A DNA stretch of 5,798 nucleotides. Origin: Planctomycetales bacterium. GTDB taxonomy: Bacteria > Planctomycetota > Planctomycetia > Gemmatales > Gemmataceae. Numbering within the stretch: position 1 is the first letter of the stretch; each line of letters opens with the position of its first letter. Of this stretch, positions 1-5,798 are shown in pieces. Under the pieces are notes generated by a model, which was not told the origin of the DNA, searched no databases, and saw nothing but the letters and a program-made list of their open reading frames with translations. The translations under genes were made by a program, and so were the position numbers. The DNA lies in the NCBI GenBank assembly GCA_020054355.1, contig JAGVLI010000716.1:1-5798 (forward strand). Reading direction: 5' to 3'.

Positions 1-1
1 A

Positions 2-1381
<1,380 letters not shown>

Positions 1382-1390
<9 letters not shown>

Positions 1391-1410
1391 GCGGGTGGGC
1401 GTACTATAAT
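1382..1410 (+). promoter_or_regulatory. Candidate sigma-70-type promoter for the lipoprotein-ribH run
   Basis: A perfect TATAAT lies at 1405-1410 in the 44-nt gap after rho. At a 17-nt spacing the -35 position (1382-1387, CTGTCG) matches TTGACA at only two bases, so the -35 is weak. A start near 1417 would give a leader of about 18 nt before the ATG at 1435. The promoter would let the downstream genes be expressed independently of rho. It is inferred from the -10 alone. Confidence 0.45.
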
Positions 1411-1434
1411 TGCCCGCAAATGGGAGAATGATCG

Positions 1435-1932
1435 ATGCGACACGCGCATGGCTGGGCTGCGGCCGGTGGGCTGCTGACGGTGCTGTTCCTGGCCGGCTGT
1501 GGTCTGGATCAGCAAGCTGCCGGACCGAATACGAAAACCGAGACGGCGCTGCCGGGAGGCGTTGAAGCCCAGAGCGAGACCGGACCGGCCTTCCATACTC
1601 TGTCACTGGATCGAGCTTTGCAGAAGGCCAAGGCCGACGGCAAGGTGGTGATGGTCGACTTCTATGCCGACTGGTGCCGTCCCTGCAAGCTGCTCGACAA
1701 GAAGACCTGGCCGGACGACAAGGTGCAGGACTGGCTGAAGGCCAAGACCGTGGCGATCAAGATCGACATTGATAAGGAAACGTCGCTCGCGGAGAAGTAC
1801 AAGATCGAGAGCATTCCCACACTCGTTTTCATCAAGTCCGATGGCTCGGAAGCGGGACGGATCGGCGGCTTCATGCAACCGAAGGAGTTTCTCGAACGGG
1901 CCGATGCGGTTCTGACCGGGGACGGGAAATAG
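1435..1932 (+). CDS. Thioredoxin-fold lipoprotein (periplasmic thiol-disulfide protein)
   Basis: The 165-aa protein is probably a membrane-anchored redox protein outside the cytoplasm. It begins with a short basic N-terminus, a hydrophobic stretch at residues 8-20 and a lipobox LAGC (19-22), so Cys22 would be lipidated. A low-complexity linker (about 23-52) leads into a thioredoxin domain (about 56-160). This has the active site YADWCRPCK with Cys81 and Cys84, and the cis-proline loop IPT (Pro128). Asp75 sits before the active-site strand, as in thioredoxins. The long VVMVDFYADWC-type strand resembles the C-terminal domain of DsbD and related reductases, but the partner cannot be read from sequence. 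The start is supported by GGGAG at 1422-1426, eight nt upstream. It lies 44 nt after rho and 4 nt before ribH, so it is probably co-transcribed with ribH. The fold and lipidation are well supported; the substrate is unknown. Confidence 0.9.
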   Translation: MRHAHGWAAAGGLLTVLFLAGCGLDQQAAGPNTKTETALPGGVEAQSETGPAFHTLSLDRALQKAKADGKVVMVDFYADWCRPCKLLDKKTWPDDKVQDWLKAKTVAIKIDIDKETSLAEKYKIESIPTLVFIKSDGSEAGRIGGFMQPKEFLERADAVLTGDGK

Positions 1933-1936
1933 CGCG

Positions 1937-2404
1937 ATGGCCACCTACGAAGGCAACTTCACGCCGCCACCAGGACGGTTCGTCCTGGTGGCGGCTCGCT
2001 TTAATCAGGCGGTCGTCGAACGGCTCGTGGAAGGGGCGCGCGACGGCCTGCGTCGGCACGGCGTCGCCGAGGACGCCATCGACGGCGTTTGGGTGCCCGG
2101 CTCGTTTGAAATTCCCCTGGTGGCGCAGCGCCTGGCGCGGACCGGCAAATATGCCGCCGTCATCTGCCTGGGCGCGGTCATCAAGGGGGACACGGACCAC
2201 TACGATTACGTCGCCGGGGGCGCGGTCAACGGCATCGCCCAGGCGGCGCTAACGACGGGTGTGCCGGTGATCCTCGGCGTGCTGACCTGCGACACCTTGG
2301 AGCAGGCGATCAATCGCGCGGGGGCCAAGGCTGGCAACAAGGGCTTCGACGCCGCCCTGACGGCCATCGAGATGGTGAACCTGCTGCGCCGGTTGCCTGA
2401 ATAA
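1937..2404 (+). CDS. ribH: 6,7-dimethyl-8-ribityllumazine synthase
   Basis: RibH condenses 5-amino-6-ribitylamino-uracil with 3,4-dihydroxy-2-butanone 4-phosphate to give the lumazine that riboflavin synthase converts to riboflavin. It is a cytoplasmic enzyme and often forms pentamers or 60-mer capsids. The 155 residues are full length for the family. Signature segments are present in order: ARFN (20-23, substrate stacking Phe22), VPGSFEIP (53-60), GAVIKGDTDHYDYV (79-92) with the general-base His88, and GVLTCDTLEQA (114-124), with Arg127 at the phosphate-binding position followed by KAGNKG (131-136). The ATG lies 4 nt after the lipoprotein stop; the ribosome site is weak (GGGA at 1924-1927), which suggests translational coupling. 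The TAA stop overlaps the ribosome site of the next gene. In many bacteria nusB follows ribH directly, but here it is about 2.5 kb away. A perfect hairpin sequence lies in codons 9-20. No FMN riboswitch was recognised upstream. Confidence 0.97.
   Translation: MATYEGNFTPPPGRFVLVAARFNQAVVERLVEGARDGLRRHGVAEDAIDGVWVPGSFEIPLVAQRLARTGKYAAVICLGAVIKGDTDHYDYVAGGAVNGIAQAALTTGVPVILGVLTCDTLEQAINRAGAKAGNKGFDAALTAIEMVNLLRRLPE
1963..1995. repeat. Perfect 15-bp inverted repeat inside the ribH 5' coding region
   Basis: GCCGCCACCAGGACG (1963-1977) is followed by the 3-nt loop GTT (1978-1980) and its exact reverse complement (1981-1995). The stem is mostly G-C and would form a very stable RNA hairpin starting 26 nt after the A of the ATG. 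It encodes the PPPGRFVLVAA segment of RibH. No T-run follows on either strand, so it is not a canonical intrinsic terminator. A regulatory role is inferred, not shown. Confidence 0.85.
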
Positions 2405-2417
2405 GGAGTAGTCGCCC

Positions 2418-2954
2418 GTGGCCGAAATCCAGTTAAGCCGCGCGGAAATGGAACTCGGTCTGCCGTCCGTTTGCCTGCGTTGCGGCGCACCGGCGACCAG
2501 TTGGCAGGAAAAGGTCTACGAAATTCCAGGCAATGAATTGACAGGTGGTCTCGGCTTCATTTCGAGGATGCTGCGGTTTGGCGATGTTGTGATTGGTGCG
2601 CCGACACAAGGTTTTCTGCAGTTGGGACAAAGTTGGTTTCGAAAGCAGGTGACTCTGAAGGCGCCTTTTTGTGACACTCATCAGGGGCACTGGCCCTGGC
2701 GGCGACGAGTGATCGTGGGCGGGTTGGCCGCTTCGCTGTTCGTCTTGATTGGTGGAATTCTTGGAAGTGTGATGGGCGGGTGGGACTTGGCCACCGGTTT
2801 TGTTGTCGGCATGGGAATCTTCCTGTGCTGGTGCGTGGCAGCGGTAATTGCCCACGAAACGTCCATCCACTCCACGGCAATCACCGAAAACGGCGTCACG
2901 CTCAAGGGCGTCTCGGAGCGCTTCGCCGCGAGCTTGAACGATTATCGACGCTGA
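2418..2954 (+). CDS. Small membrane protein with an N-terminal Cys/His (zinc-ribbon-like) set; function unknown
   Basis: I do not recognise this 178-aa protein as a named family. The N-terminal half (1-95) looks cytoplasmic. It carries CLRC (Cys19, Cys22) followed by GAPA, and later CDTH (Cys85, His88), a spacing that could form one metal site. Two hydrophobic helices follow, at about 98-119 (after a WRRR basic cluster) and about 124-146. A short polar tail (147-178) contains TENGVTLKGVSERFA, possibly a small beta-hairpin. The GTG start is chosen because a strong ribosome site, AAGGAG (2403-2408), lies 9 nt upstream. The gene begins 13 nt after ribH, so it is likely the third gene of that transcript. 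Its base composition looks less GC-rich than ribH or rho, hinting at later arrival. Its 3' end overlaps the opposing radical SAM gene by 13 nt. Metal binding and topology are inferences. Confidence 0.8.
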   Translation: MAEIQLSRAEMELGLPSVCLRCGAPATSWQEKVYEIPGNELTGGLGFISRMLRFGDVVIGAPTQGFLQLGQSWFRKQVTLKAPFCDTHQGHWPWRRRVIVGGLAASLFVLIGGILGSVMGGWDLATGFVVGMGIFLCWCVAAVIAHETSIHSTAITENGVTLKGVSERFAASLNDYRR

Positions 2955-3796
2955 GCGGCGGAATCCGGCAGACGCCCCTCATCGGTCGGCTTCCCTGGCG
3001 CGGCACGCACCCGCAGGGACGCCAACGGTATCGGCAGATCGAAGCGCTCGGGCCGGGCGCTGCACATTCCGCAAACAGCTTCGTCCTCCCTGCCGAAAAA
3101 GCCCTCCAGCTGCTCGTCGCTGCAATCGGCGTCGAGCGGCTGATACTCCAGATAGGGCCGCCATTTCGCGGACAGTCCGTACTTTGCGTCCTGCAATTTC
3201 AGGTACGCCAGGGGCGCGCATTTCCAAATTTTGCCTTCAAACAGCTGGTGGGCGCGCGCGGGGCAATTCTCCCAGCTGGCCCGCGGCTGCCCATCCTCGA
3301 ATGGTTCCATGTCGGCCCCCCGACCGCGATAGCGGCGGGTCCATTGCTGGTACGACGCGGCCTGGATGCTGCGGATGCCCAGTTCCTGTCGCCAATCGTC
3401 CAGCAAATCCAGTGCGGGCTGGAGCTTTTGCCGATACCGTTCGTCCGCGTGGTGCAGGGAGACGAAGACGGTGGTGCCGGTCGCCTTCAGGACCATCGGC
3501 AAGTCGGGGTGGCGATGGAGGAAGGAGCCATTCGTCTTGAGCTGCAAACGGCTTTGCGGCCAGAGCACATGGGCCAGCAGGATGAATTCAGCCAGCTGCG
3601 GGTGCAGGGTCGGTTCGCCGCCCAGCAGATTGATCGTCGCCGGCCGCAGCCGCCCGTTCCAGTTCGTCATCCACGCGTGCGCCTCCGCCAGGCTGACCAC
3701 TCCGTTATGGCCCTGGTCCGAGTAGTGCGAGCAGCTCTCGCAGGAAAAGTTGCAGGCATGCACCAAGTGCATTTCGAGCAAGGCGATTTCCTTCAT
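2942..3796 (-). CDS. Radical SAM protein with additional C-terminal cysteines; substrate unknown
   Basis: Radical SAM enzymes use a [4Fe-4S] cluster to cleave S-adenosylmethionine and start radical chemistry. The cluster motif is HACNFSCESCSHYS, with Cys15, Cys19 and Cys22 in CxxxCxxC spacing. The GGEPTLHP motif follows at 59-66, and LKTNG (86-90) fits the next core strand. After the core barrel, further cysteines at 178, 193, 225, 242 and 245 (the last two as CGMC) resemble a SPASM or Twitch auxiliary-cluster region, as in peptide- and protein-modifying members. I start it at the ATG at 3796 (284 aa), because GAGG at 3805-3802 gives a usable ribosome site. The GTG at 3802 would overlap that site and add only two residues. 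No precursor peptide or partner enzyme gene is visible beside it, so the substrate is open. It is convergent with the 2418 gene and divergent from the nusB fragment. A long open frame on the opposite strand is only a shadow. Confidence 0.9.
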   Translation of the reverse strand: MKEIALLEMHLVHACNFSCESCSHYSDQGHNGVVSLAEAHAWMTNWNGRLRPATINLLGGEPTLHPQLAEFILLAHVLWPQSRLQLKTNGSFLHRHPDLPMVLKATGTTVFVSLHHADERYRQKLQPALDLLDDWRQELGIRSIQAASYQQWTRRYRGRGADMEPFEDGQPRASWENCPARAHQLFEGKIWKCAPLAYLKLQDAKYGLSAKWRPYLEYQPLDADCSDEQLEGFFGREDEAVCGMCSARPERFDLPIPLASLRVRAAPGKPTDEGRLPDSAAQRR

Positions 3797-3864
3797 ACGC
3801 ACCTCGACAACGGCCGCGGGAACGATCGGCGAGCCACGACCCTCGGCTTCCCTGCCCGGATCAT

Positions 3865-3870
3865 ATCATA
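3865..3870 (-). promoter_or_regulatory. Possible -10 element for the radical SAM gene
   Basis: Read on the minus strand, TATGAT (3870 to 3865) matches the -10 consensus at five of six bases and lies about 69 nt upstream of the chosen ATG. An overlapping ATGAT follows it. No convincing -35 was found at 16-18 nt spacing, so this is tentative. Confidence 0.3.
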
Positions 3871-3914
3871 CGCGGGCCGCCGCCCCGGAAGCCATAGGCG
3901 GAATCTTGCCCATT

Positions 3915-3923
3915 TGCTACGAT
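3915..3923 (+). promoter_or_regulatory. Possible extended -10 in front of the nusB fragment
   Basis: TGC followed by TACGAT reads as an extended -10 (TACGAT matches TATAAT at four bases). The matching position ahead of intact nusB carries CTACCAT (4833-4839). The shared CTAC-N-AT suggests that the upstream region of nusB was duplicated along with its start. No clear -35 is visible. Confidence 0.3.
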
Positions 3924-3955
3924 AACGCAAGACGAAGCAGGATGCGGAACGACTC

Positions 3956-3990
3956 ATGACCCGACGCTCCCGTGCCCGCGAAGTGGCCCT
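3956..3990 (+). repeat. Direct repeat, left copy (nusB 5' end)
   Basis: This 35-nt copy starts at the ATG and ends in GAAGTGGCCCT. It is identical to 4875-4909 except at 3967. Just upstream, 3944-3955 and 4863-4874 match at 10 of 12 bases. The repeat ends abruptly at 3990. Confidence 0.95.
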
Positions 3991-4039
3991 TCTGGTGGTA
4001 GATCAGATGGACGGGGGCAGCGGTCACGACCAATTGCTC

Positions 4040-4054
4040 AACTCGCTTCGAGTT
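4040..4054. other. Short hairpin after the toxin gene
   Basis: AACTCG (4040-4045) and CGAGTT (4049-4054) form a perfect 6-bp stem with a 3-nt loop. It lies 4 nt beyond the toxin stop codon on the minus strand. Neither strand shows a T-run after it, so intrinsic termination is doubtful. It could be a 3'-end stabiliser or chance. Confidence 0.35.
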
Positions 4055-4058
4055 CAAA

Positions 4059-4469
4059 TCACGGCACTTGGGCCTCCCAGTCCTCCATCCGCAGACCTGG
4101 CACCCGGCTGAATTCTCCGGTGTTGTGAGTCACCAGAATCAGGTCGTTCGACAGCGCAATCGCGCCGATCAGGTAATCATTCGGTCCAATCGGATTCCCA
4201 GACGCAGTCAAATGGGCCCTGATCCGGGCATATTCCGAGGCGCATCGATCATCGAAGGGCAGGGAAATGTACGGGGCGAAAAACTGCTGTAGTTTGCTTT
4301 CCTCCCTGGTCGGATGCACGCTGCGCAAGGCTCCGAAGAACAGTTCTGCCTTGACGATGGCGCACACGGCCACTTCAGCCGGCGAAACTGCTCGCAAGCG
4401 CGCTGCCAAGTGAGGAGCCCGACCCTTCAGATACGCGATGCAGCTGTTGCTGTCCAGCAAGTACTTCAT
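4059..4469 (-). CDS. vapC: PIN-domain toxin, VapC-type ribonuclease
   Basis: This is a probable type II toxin that cleaves RNA with metal-bound acidic residues and is held inactive by the upstream antitoxin. The 136 residues are a usual VapC length and form one PIN domain. Visible motifs are MKYLLDSNSCI with Asp6 and Asn8, VKAELFFGA with Glu42, GPNDYLIGA with Asp98, and ILVTHNTGEF (111-120) with Thr114, Asn116 and Glu119, followed by the characteristic end GLRMEDW. The three core acidic positions Asp6, Glu42 and Asp98 are intact, so the nuclease is likely active. Its ATG overlaps the antitoxin stop as ATGA (4469-4466), which points to coupled translation. The exact RNA target (tRNA, rRNA or mRNA) cannot be told from sequence. 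The 3' end overlaps the broken nusB frame on the opposite strand. Confidence 0.93.
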   Translation of the reverse strand: MKYLLDSNSCIAYLKGRAPHLAARLRAVSPAEVAVCAIVKAELFFGALRSVHPTREESKLQQFFAPYISLPFDDRCASEYARIRAHLTASGNPIGPNDYLIGAIALSNDLILVTHNTGEFSRVPGLRMEDWEAQVP

Positions 4470-4720
4470 CCAAGTGGCTCCCGCACTTCGATGGCTCCTT
4501 GTTCTGGTCGCTCCAGAGTCGTATCCCGGAAGCTGCCATAGGTTTGCTCGAAATAACCAGGCGGCCAGCCCAAATCCTCGGGTGTCTTGCCCGGCTCGTG
4601 CTTTGCGACCGGCTGCAAGACCACCACGACTTCGACATCCTGCCCGGCGTAGAGGTGGGGCAGAGGCAGCACGACCTTGCCATCAGTGCCAACATGAGTG
4701 CGAAGTTTGATCGTCTCCAC
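4466..4720 (-). CDS. Antitoxin of the VapBC-type pair
   Basis: This 84-aa protein lies directly upstream of the PIN toxin and overlaps it by 4 nt. The N-terminal part (ETIKLRTHVGTDGKVVLPLP, residues 2-21) reads as a small beta-rich DNA-binding domain of the kind seen in antitoxins. The C-terminal part (about 50-84: GWPPGYFEQTYGS, then LERPEQGAIEVRE) resembles tails that wrap around PIN toxins. I choose the GTG at 4720 because GGGAG (4734-4730) sits 9 nt upstream and the recognisable domain starts right after it. Upstream in-frame starts would run into sequence antisense to nusB and add residues with no family look. The antitoxin would bind the toxin and repress its own promoter. The family assignment rests on pattern and context. 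Confidence 0.87.
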   Translation of the reverse strand: METIKLRTHVGTDGKVVLPLPHLYAGQDVEVVVVLQPVAKHEPGKTPEDLGWPPGYFEQTYGSFRDTTLERPEQGAIEVREPLG

Positions 4721-4755
4721 TCGATTTTTCTCCCGTCCAGAGCGCTGAACGCCGG

Positions 4756-4796
4756 TACTCATCTCCAGCATACTCATGCGCCCGGAGCATCCGCAA
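4756..4796 (-). promoter_or_regulatory. Possible promoter and operator of the toxin-antitoxin pair
   Basis: On the minus strand TTGCGG (4796-4791) and TATGCT (4772-4767), 18 nt apart, form a weak -35/-10 pair about 47 nt upstream of the antitoxin start. The 7-nt sequence TACTCAT (plus strand) occurs at 4756-4762 and again at 4771-4777, 15 nt apart, and could be a repeated operator. Both are tentative. Confidence 0.3.
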
Positions 4797-4833
4797 GCTG
4801 CCTTCTCCCGTAGGCATGCTTCCTCTGATTCAC

Positions 4834-4839
4834 TACCAT
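4834..4839 (+). promoter_or_regulatory. Possible -10 element for nusB
   Basis: TACCAT matches TATAAT at four of six bases and lies 35 nt before the nusB ATG. It aligns with TACGAT (3918-3923) ahead of the truncated copy. Its repetition in both copies is the main support; no clear -35 is visible. Confidence 0.25.
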
Positions 4840-4874
4840 GAAAGAATGAGACTGACCCGTAAGCGGAATGATTC

Positions 4875-4909
4875 ATGACCCGACGTTCCCGTGCCCGCGA
4901 AGTGGCCCT
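4875..4909 (+). repeat. Direct repeat, right copy (nusB 5' end)
   Basis: This copy matches 3956-3990 at 34 of 35 positions and lies 919 nt downstream. It is the real start of nusB. The DNA between the copies consists mainly of the toxin-antitoxin pair. Confidence 0.95.
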
Positions 4910-5318
4910 GCAGCTGCTCTTCCAGCGCGACCATAACCCGCACATCGACCGCGCCGACCTCGAACGTTTTGCCCGCGACCGCCTGCGCGACGCCGGTTTG
5001 GCGGTGTTTTGCTTGAGCTTGTACGATGGCGTGGTGACGCAACTGGCGGACATCGACCGGCGGCTGACGGAAACGGCGGCCAACTGGCGCGTCGCGCGCA
5101 TGGCCGGCGTGGACCGCAACGTCCTGCGGATGGGGGCCTACGAGCTGCTCTTCACGCCCCAGACGCCCGCTGCCGTCGCCATCAACGAGGGCATCGAACT
5201 GGCCCGCCGTTTCGGGTCGGCCGATTCGCCCGCCTTCGTCAACGGCATCCTCGATCAGCTCCGCAAGGCGCCGGCGGCACAGGCAACTTCCGAAGTCCCG
5301 CCGGAGGCTGTCGGCTAA
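4875..5318 (+). CDS. nusB: Transcription antitermination factor NusB
   Basis: NusB pairs with NusE (ribosomal protein S10), binds the boxA RNA of rRNA leaders and helps RNA polymerase resist termination. The 147 residues are full length for the family and all-helical. Hallmarks are the arginine-rich start SRAREVALQLLFQRD (5-19), then DIDRRL (59-64), NWRVARMAGVDRNVLRMGAYELLF (70-93), the conserved INEGIELARRFGS (102-114) and FVNGILDQL (120-128), then a short disordered tail. The ATG is fixed by alignment of the start with the family and by the matching ATG in the truncated copy. The ribosome site is poor (GCGGAA at 4863-4868). The usual neighbour ribH lies about 2.5 kb upstream, and a toxin-antitoxin pair runs away from nusB on the other strand. 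A PHP-domain gene follows after 18 nt, probably on the same transcript. Confidence 0.97.
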   Translation: MTRRSRAREVALQLLFQRDHNPHIDRADLERFARDRLRDAGLAVFCLSLYDGVVTQLADIDRRLTETAANWRVARMAGVDRNVLRMGAYELLFTPQTPAAVAINEGIELARRFGSADSPAFVNGILDQLRKAPAAQATSEVPPEAVG

Positions 5319-5336
5319 TCCGCCAGCAAGCGCTTC

Positions 5337-5798
5337 ATGCCCGCGTTTCAGCCTTTCACCCGACTCTGTCAGCTGGCCGGTCGGCCACGCACCAGCGGCC
5401 GGGCCGACCTGCACGTCCACACGACCTGCAGCGACGGCAGCTACACCCCGGCGGAAGTGGTCGATTTGGCTCGGCGCACGGGATTGGCGGCGCTGGCGAT
5501 CACCGATCATGACACCCTGGAAGGAGTGGCCTCGGCGCGCAGCGCAGCGCACGGATCGAGCCTGGAGATCATTCCCGGCGTTGAGATCACCGCCGAGCAT
5601 CAGGGACGAGAATTGCATTTGCTGGCGTACTATGTCAATCCGGAGGATGGCCCGCTGCTGACAGCGCTGCGCCGGCTGCGGCAGCATCGCCGCGAGCGCT
5701 TCTGGGACATGGTCGAACGCCTGCGCAGCTGCGGAGTTTCCTTGGATGAGCAGGAGCTGCGCGCCAAGGCCGGCGTCGGCGTGCTGGGCCGGCGCAAC
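5337..5798 (+). CDS. PHP-domain metal-dependent phosphoesterase (3' end outside the window)
   Basis: The frame is open to the right edge; 154 residues are visible. After a 22-residue leader the PHP domain opens with DLHVHTTCSDGSYTPAEVV: His26 and His28 as metal ligands, Asp33. It continues with ALAITDHDTLEGV (52-64, His58), IPGVEITAEH (79-88, Glu83) and ELHLLAYYV (92-100, His94), all expected metal-site positions. This pattern fits the YciV/RNase AM-like group, which removes phosphate from 3',5'-nucleoside bisphosphates or trims RNA 5' ends one nucleotide at a time. The substrate is inferred from similarity and cannot be tested without the rest. The ATG lies 18 nt after nusB in the same frame, with an in-frame stop (the nusB TAA) just before it, so little room exists for another start. 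No clear ribosome site is seen, suggesting coupling to nusB. Confidence 0.92.
   Translation, partial: MPAFQPFTRLCQLAGRPRTSGRADLHVHTTCSDGSYTPAEVVDLARRTGLAALAITDHDTLEGVASARSAAHGSSLEIIPGVEITAEHQGRELHLLAYYVNPEDGPLLTALRRLRQHRRERFWDMVERLRSCGVSLDEQELRAKAGVGVLGRRN

Larger units (their letters stand above)
3956..4111 (+). pseudogene. Truncated nusB copy (first 12 codons duplicated)
   Basis: The frame opens with MTRRSRAREVAL, the same first 12 residues as intact NusB at 4875. The 35 nt 3956-3990 match 4875-4909 at 34 positions; the one difference (C to T at 3967) is silent. After codon 12 the similarity collapses (LVVDQMDGG against QLLFQRDHN), and the frame ends at TGA 4109-4111 after 51 residues. The last 53 nt run antisense to the 3' end of the toxin gene. 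NusB needs about 130-150 residues, and the INEG-type C-terminal helices are missing, so this cannot be a working NusB. It is probably a remnant of a duplication or insertion. A less likely reading is the start of another protein with a NusB-like N-terminal domain, such as RsmB. Whether the short peptide is made is unknown. Confidence 0.7.

Noticed and set aside
1391..1417. An intrinsic terminator after rho
   Set aside because: Only 4-5 bp stems with large loops (GGGC/GCCC or GCGGG/CCCGC) can form, and no T-run follows.
1420..1431. A three-codon upstream frame (ATG GGA GAA TGA) before the lipoprotein
   Set aside because: It is too short to judge, overlaps the ribosome site, and probably arises by chance.
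2780..3925. A 381-residue open frame on the plus strand over the radical SAM gene
   Set aside because: It lies antisense to a gene with clear CxxxCxxC and GGEP motifs, has no recognisable domain, and overlaps the 2418 gene by 175 nt. It is a GC-rich shadow.
4466..5119. The long form of the antitoxin frame (217 residues)
   Set aside because: The extra N-terminal part is antisense to nusB and its promoter. A good ribosome site and the domain start both support the GTG at 4720.
5404..5429. CGACCTGCA occurring twice in the PHP gene
   Set aside because: Both copies fall in the coding of the conserved DLHVHTTCSD segment and are explained by codon use.
4833..5687. A 284-residue open frame on the minus strand over nusB and the PHP gene
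   Set aside because: It is antisense to two well-recognised proteins and shows no domain of its own.

Overview
The window is GC-rich and gene-dense. It carries a housekeeping backbone: the transcription termination factor Rho, lumazine synthase (RibH), the antitermination factor NusB and a PHP-domain phosphoesterase. Accessory genes interrupt this backbone. The style of the NusB, Rho and VapBC-type proteins, and the N-terminally extended Rho, suggest a member of the Planctomycetota. This is an inference from protein style only; there is no rRNA or other phylogenetic marker to settle it.

Layout, left to right. (1) 2-1390 (+): rho, cut by the left edge of the window. (2) 1435-2954 (+): a tight three-gene run consisting of a thioredoxin-fold lipoprotein, ribH, and a small protein with a putative zinc-binding Cys/His set and two membrane helices. 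The gaps are only 4 and 13 nt, and a TATAAT box stands in front of the first gene. A perfect 15-bp inverted repeat with a 3-nt loop lies near the start of ribH. (3) 2942-3796 (-): a radical SAM protein of unknown substrate, convergent with the zinc/membrane gene and overlapping its 3' end by 13 nt. (4) 3892-4111 (+): a truncated copy of the nusB promoter region and first 12 codons. (5) 4059-4720 (-): a VapBC-type toxin-antitoxin pair, antitoxin first, joined by an ATGA overlap. (6) 4875-5318 (+): intact nusB. (7) 5337-5798 (+): a PHP-domain protein, cut by the right edge.

In many bacteria ribH and nusB are direct neighbours. Here about 2.5 kb of accessory DNA separates them. The most striking feature is that the first 35 nt of nusB occur twice (3956-3990 and 4875-4909, 34 of 35 identical, 919 nt apart) on either side of the toxin-antitoxin module. 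This looks like an insertion or duplication that left a broken nusB start on one side and an intact gene on the other.

Rho and NusB both act on transcription elongation and termination. RibH makes the direct precursor of riboflavin. The thioredoxin-like lipoprotein and the membrane protein share the probable ribH transcript but need not share its pathway. No RNA genes, CRISPR arrays, transposase genes or confident intrinsic terminators were seen. No stretch longer than about 160 nt lacks a gene.
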